Assembly: GCA_014378125.1 (NCBI GenBank)
Contig: JACMOG010000509.1
Span: forward strand, 1 to 6,119
Origin: Vitreoscilla sp.
GTDB taxonomy: Bacteria > Pseudomonadota > Gammaproteobacteria > Burkholderiales > Burkholderiaceae
Direction of reading: 5' to 3'
DNA length: 6,119 nucleotides
In this document: positions 5,237 to 6,119 of the stretch, piece by piece
How the letters are laid out: every line of letters starts with the position of its first letter
Numbering within the stretch: position 1 is the stretch's first letter
Translations under genes and position numbers: made by a program
The notes under the pieces: generated by a model
Databases searched by the model: none
What the model was told of the DNA's origin: nothing
Seen by the model: the letters and a program-made list of their open reading frames with translations, nothing else

Positions 5237-6119
5237 CTACATCGATGCCTTCGGCTGGATCCTCACCGGCACCGTGATGTTGCACAGGTCGATCGCCCCC
5301 GCCTTGTGCACGTACCAGCCGTCCTCGCGATTGCGGCGCGACTCGATGATCTCGTTCCACTGCGGCACGTCGGTGCGGAACACGCGGATGTCGGGACGCG
5401 TGGCCTCGGGCATGTCGGCCAGGCGCTCGATCTTCGTGATGCGCACGTCCTGCTCTGGCTTGTCGTAGAAGCCCATGTTCTGGCCGCCGCGCGGCAGCGA
5501 CGACAGCAGCTCCATGCCTTGCAGCACGCGCGCCACCGGGGTGATGTTCAGGTCGAGGCCGCGCGGCGACTGGCCGATCACGGCGTAGAGCTCGGCCCCG
5601 TTGGCGCTGTCCACCGTGTCGCCGCGGCCCGCGCCGATGGTGCCGTAGCAGTGGGCGATCCAGGCGCGATGCGTCTTCGGGTCGGCGGCCACCGGAAAGC
5701 CGTCGACGAAGCCGGTGACGGGCGCCCACACGTCGCGATCCTTCAGCCGATCGATGCGCAGGCCCGCCAGCGGCACGGAGAACTCCGGCTGCAGCTTGGG
5801 CTCGGCCGCGCCCAGCGAGCGGATGTGGGCCGTGTCCTCGTCGTTGGCCGCGCGGTCGCCCCACTGCGCGACGAAGTTGTCCTGCACGCGGATCACGGCC
5901 AAGCCGTCGAAGTAGTGCTGCGCCACCAGCGTGCGGATGTTGGCCGCGTGGTGCGGCGCGAAGCGCGGCGCCAGCTCGATCCACACGATGCCCGAGGGCA
6001 GCGTCATGGCGAGCACGTCGTTCGGATCGGGGTGCCGCCACGCGCTGGCCGGCGCGTCGCGCAGGATCTCGGCGGTGCTGCGCACGTGAGGGGCGGAGGC
6101 CTGCGCGTTGGCGAGGGCG
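5237..6119 (-). CDS. Exported cyclophilin-type peptidyl-prolyl isomerase (5' end outside window)
   Basis: A large cyclophilin-family protein expected to catalyse proline cis-trans isomerisation during folding outside the cytoplasm. Numbering from the GTG at 6085, the cyclophilin part begins at VLAMTLPSGIVWIELAP (24-40) and NIRTLV (49-54). The catalytic loop VIRVQDNFVAQWGD (64-77) matches FHRxxxxFMxQGGD of classic cyclophilins, so Arg66, Phe71 and Gln74 are kept. The second half is divergent: NGAELYAVIG (162-171) replaces NGSQFFI, and LDLNITPVARVLQGMELL (177-194) matches the long bacterial subfamily. A C-terminal extension (about 230-282, RNREDGWYVH, DLCNITVPVR) is typical of that subfamily, not of short PpiA/PpiB. 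GTG 6085 is probably not the true start: the frame stays open to the edge and reads ALANAQASAPHV, like the end of a signal peptide. Periplasmic location is inferred from this partial signal. Confidence 0.88.
   Translation of the reverse strand, partial: ALANAQASAPHVRSTAEILRDAPASAWRHPDPNDVLAMTLPSGIVWIELAPRFAPHHAANIRTLVAQHYFDGLAVIRVQDNFVAQWGDRAANDEDTAHIRSLGAAEPKLQPEFSVPLAGLRIDRLKDRDVWAPVTGFVDGFPVAADPKTHRAWIAHCYGTIGAGRGDTVDSANGAELYAVIGQSPRGLDLNITPVARVLQGMELLSSLPRGGQNMGFYDKPEQDVRITKIERLADMPEATRPDIRVFRTDVPQWNEIIESRRNREDGWYVHKAGAIDLCNITVPVRIQPKASM

Noticed and set aside
1..6119. Phage, transposon, CRISPR, toxin-antitoxin or defence system.
   Set aside because: No transposase, integrase, terminal inverted repeats, regularly spaced repeats or small paired genes; base composition looks uniform and all six genes belong to known chromosomal families.

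Overview
The window is GC-rich and densely coded. It holds six protein genes, none obviously mobile, and looks like ordinary chromosome of a high-GC betaproteobacterium. The order Burkholderiales is favoured: the homoserine dehydrogenase and AlaA-type aminotransferase read like that group's versions, and an aminotransferase next to hom is a familiar arrangement there. A family such as Comamonadaceae is only a guess. I see no tRNA, rRNA, CRISPR array, insertion sequence or integrase.

Left part (1-3313, minus strand): a probable three-gene operon transcribed leftward. It starts with an AlaA-like alanine/glutamate aminotransferase (2078-3313). Two bases after its stop comes a secreted DUF1176 protein with six cysteines (1080-2075). 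After a 25-base gap comes homoserine dehydrogenase (1054 to beyond the left edge), which lacks its C-terminal regulatory part only because the window ends. The operon thus joins pyruvate/alanine chemistry and the threonine/methionine branch, with an unrelated periplasmic protein between. The leader before the aminotransferase carries a hairpin followed by a T-rich tract.

Middle (3314-4688): a divergent intergenic region leads rightward into a small Mth938-like protein with a GTG start (3547-3927). A 217-base gap with two GC-rich hairpins and a TATAAT box follows. Then comes a BCP/PrxQ-type peroxiredoxin (4145-4624), whose stop codon lies inside a 17-base tandem duplication. A clear intrinsic terminator closes this unit at 4667-4688.

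Right part (4689-6119): a DUF2721 membrane protein (4733-5182) on the plus strand converges on a minus-strand exported cyclophilin-type peptidyl-prolyl isomerase (5237 to beyond the right edge). The 54 bases between their stops contain an 8-bp inverted repeat.

No clearly new biological system is visible. The points most worth a second look are the DUF1176 gene inside the amino-acid operon, the duplication across the peroxiredoxin stop, and the palindrome over the peroxiredoxin promoter.
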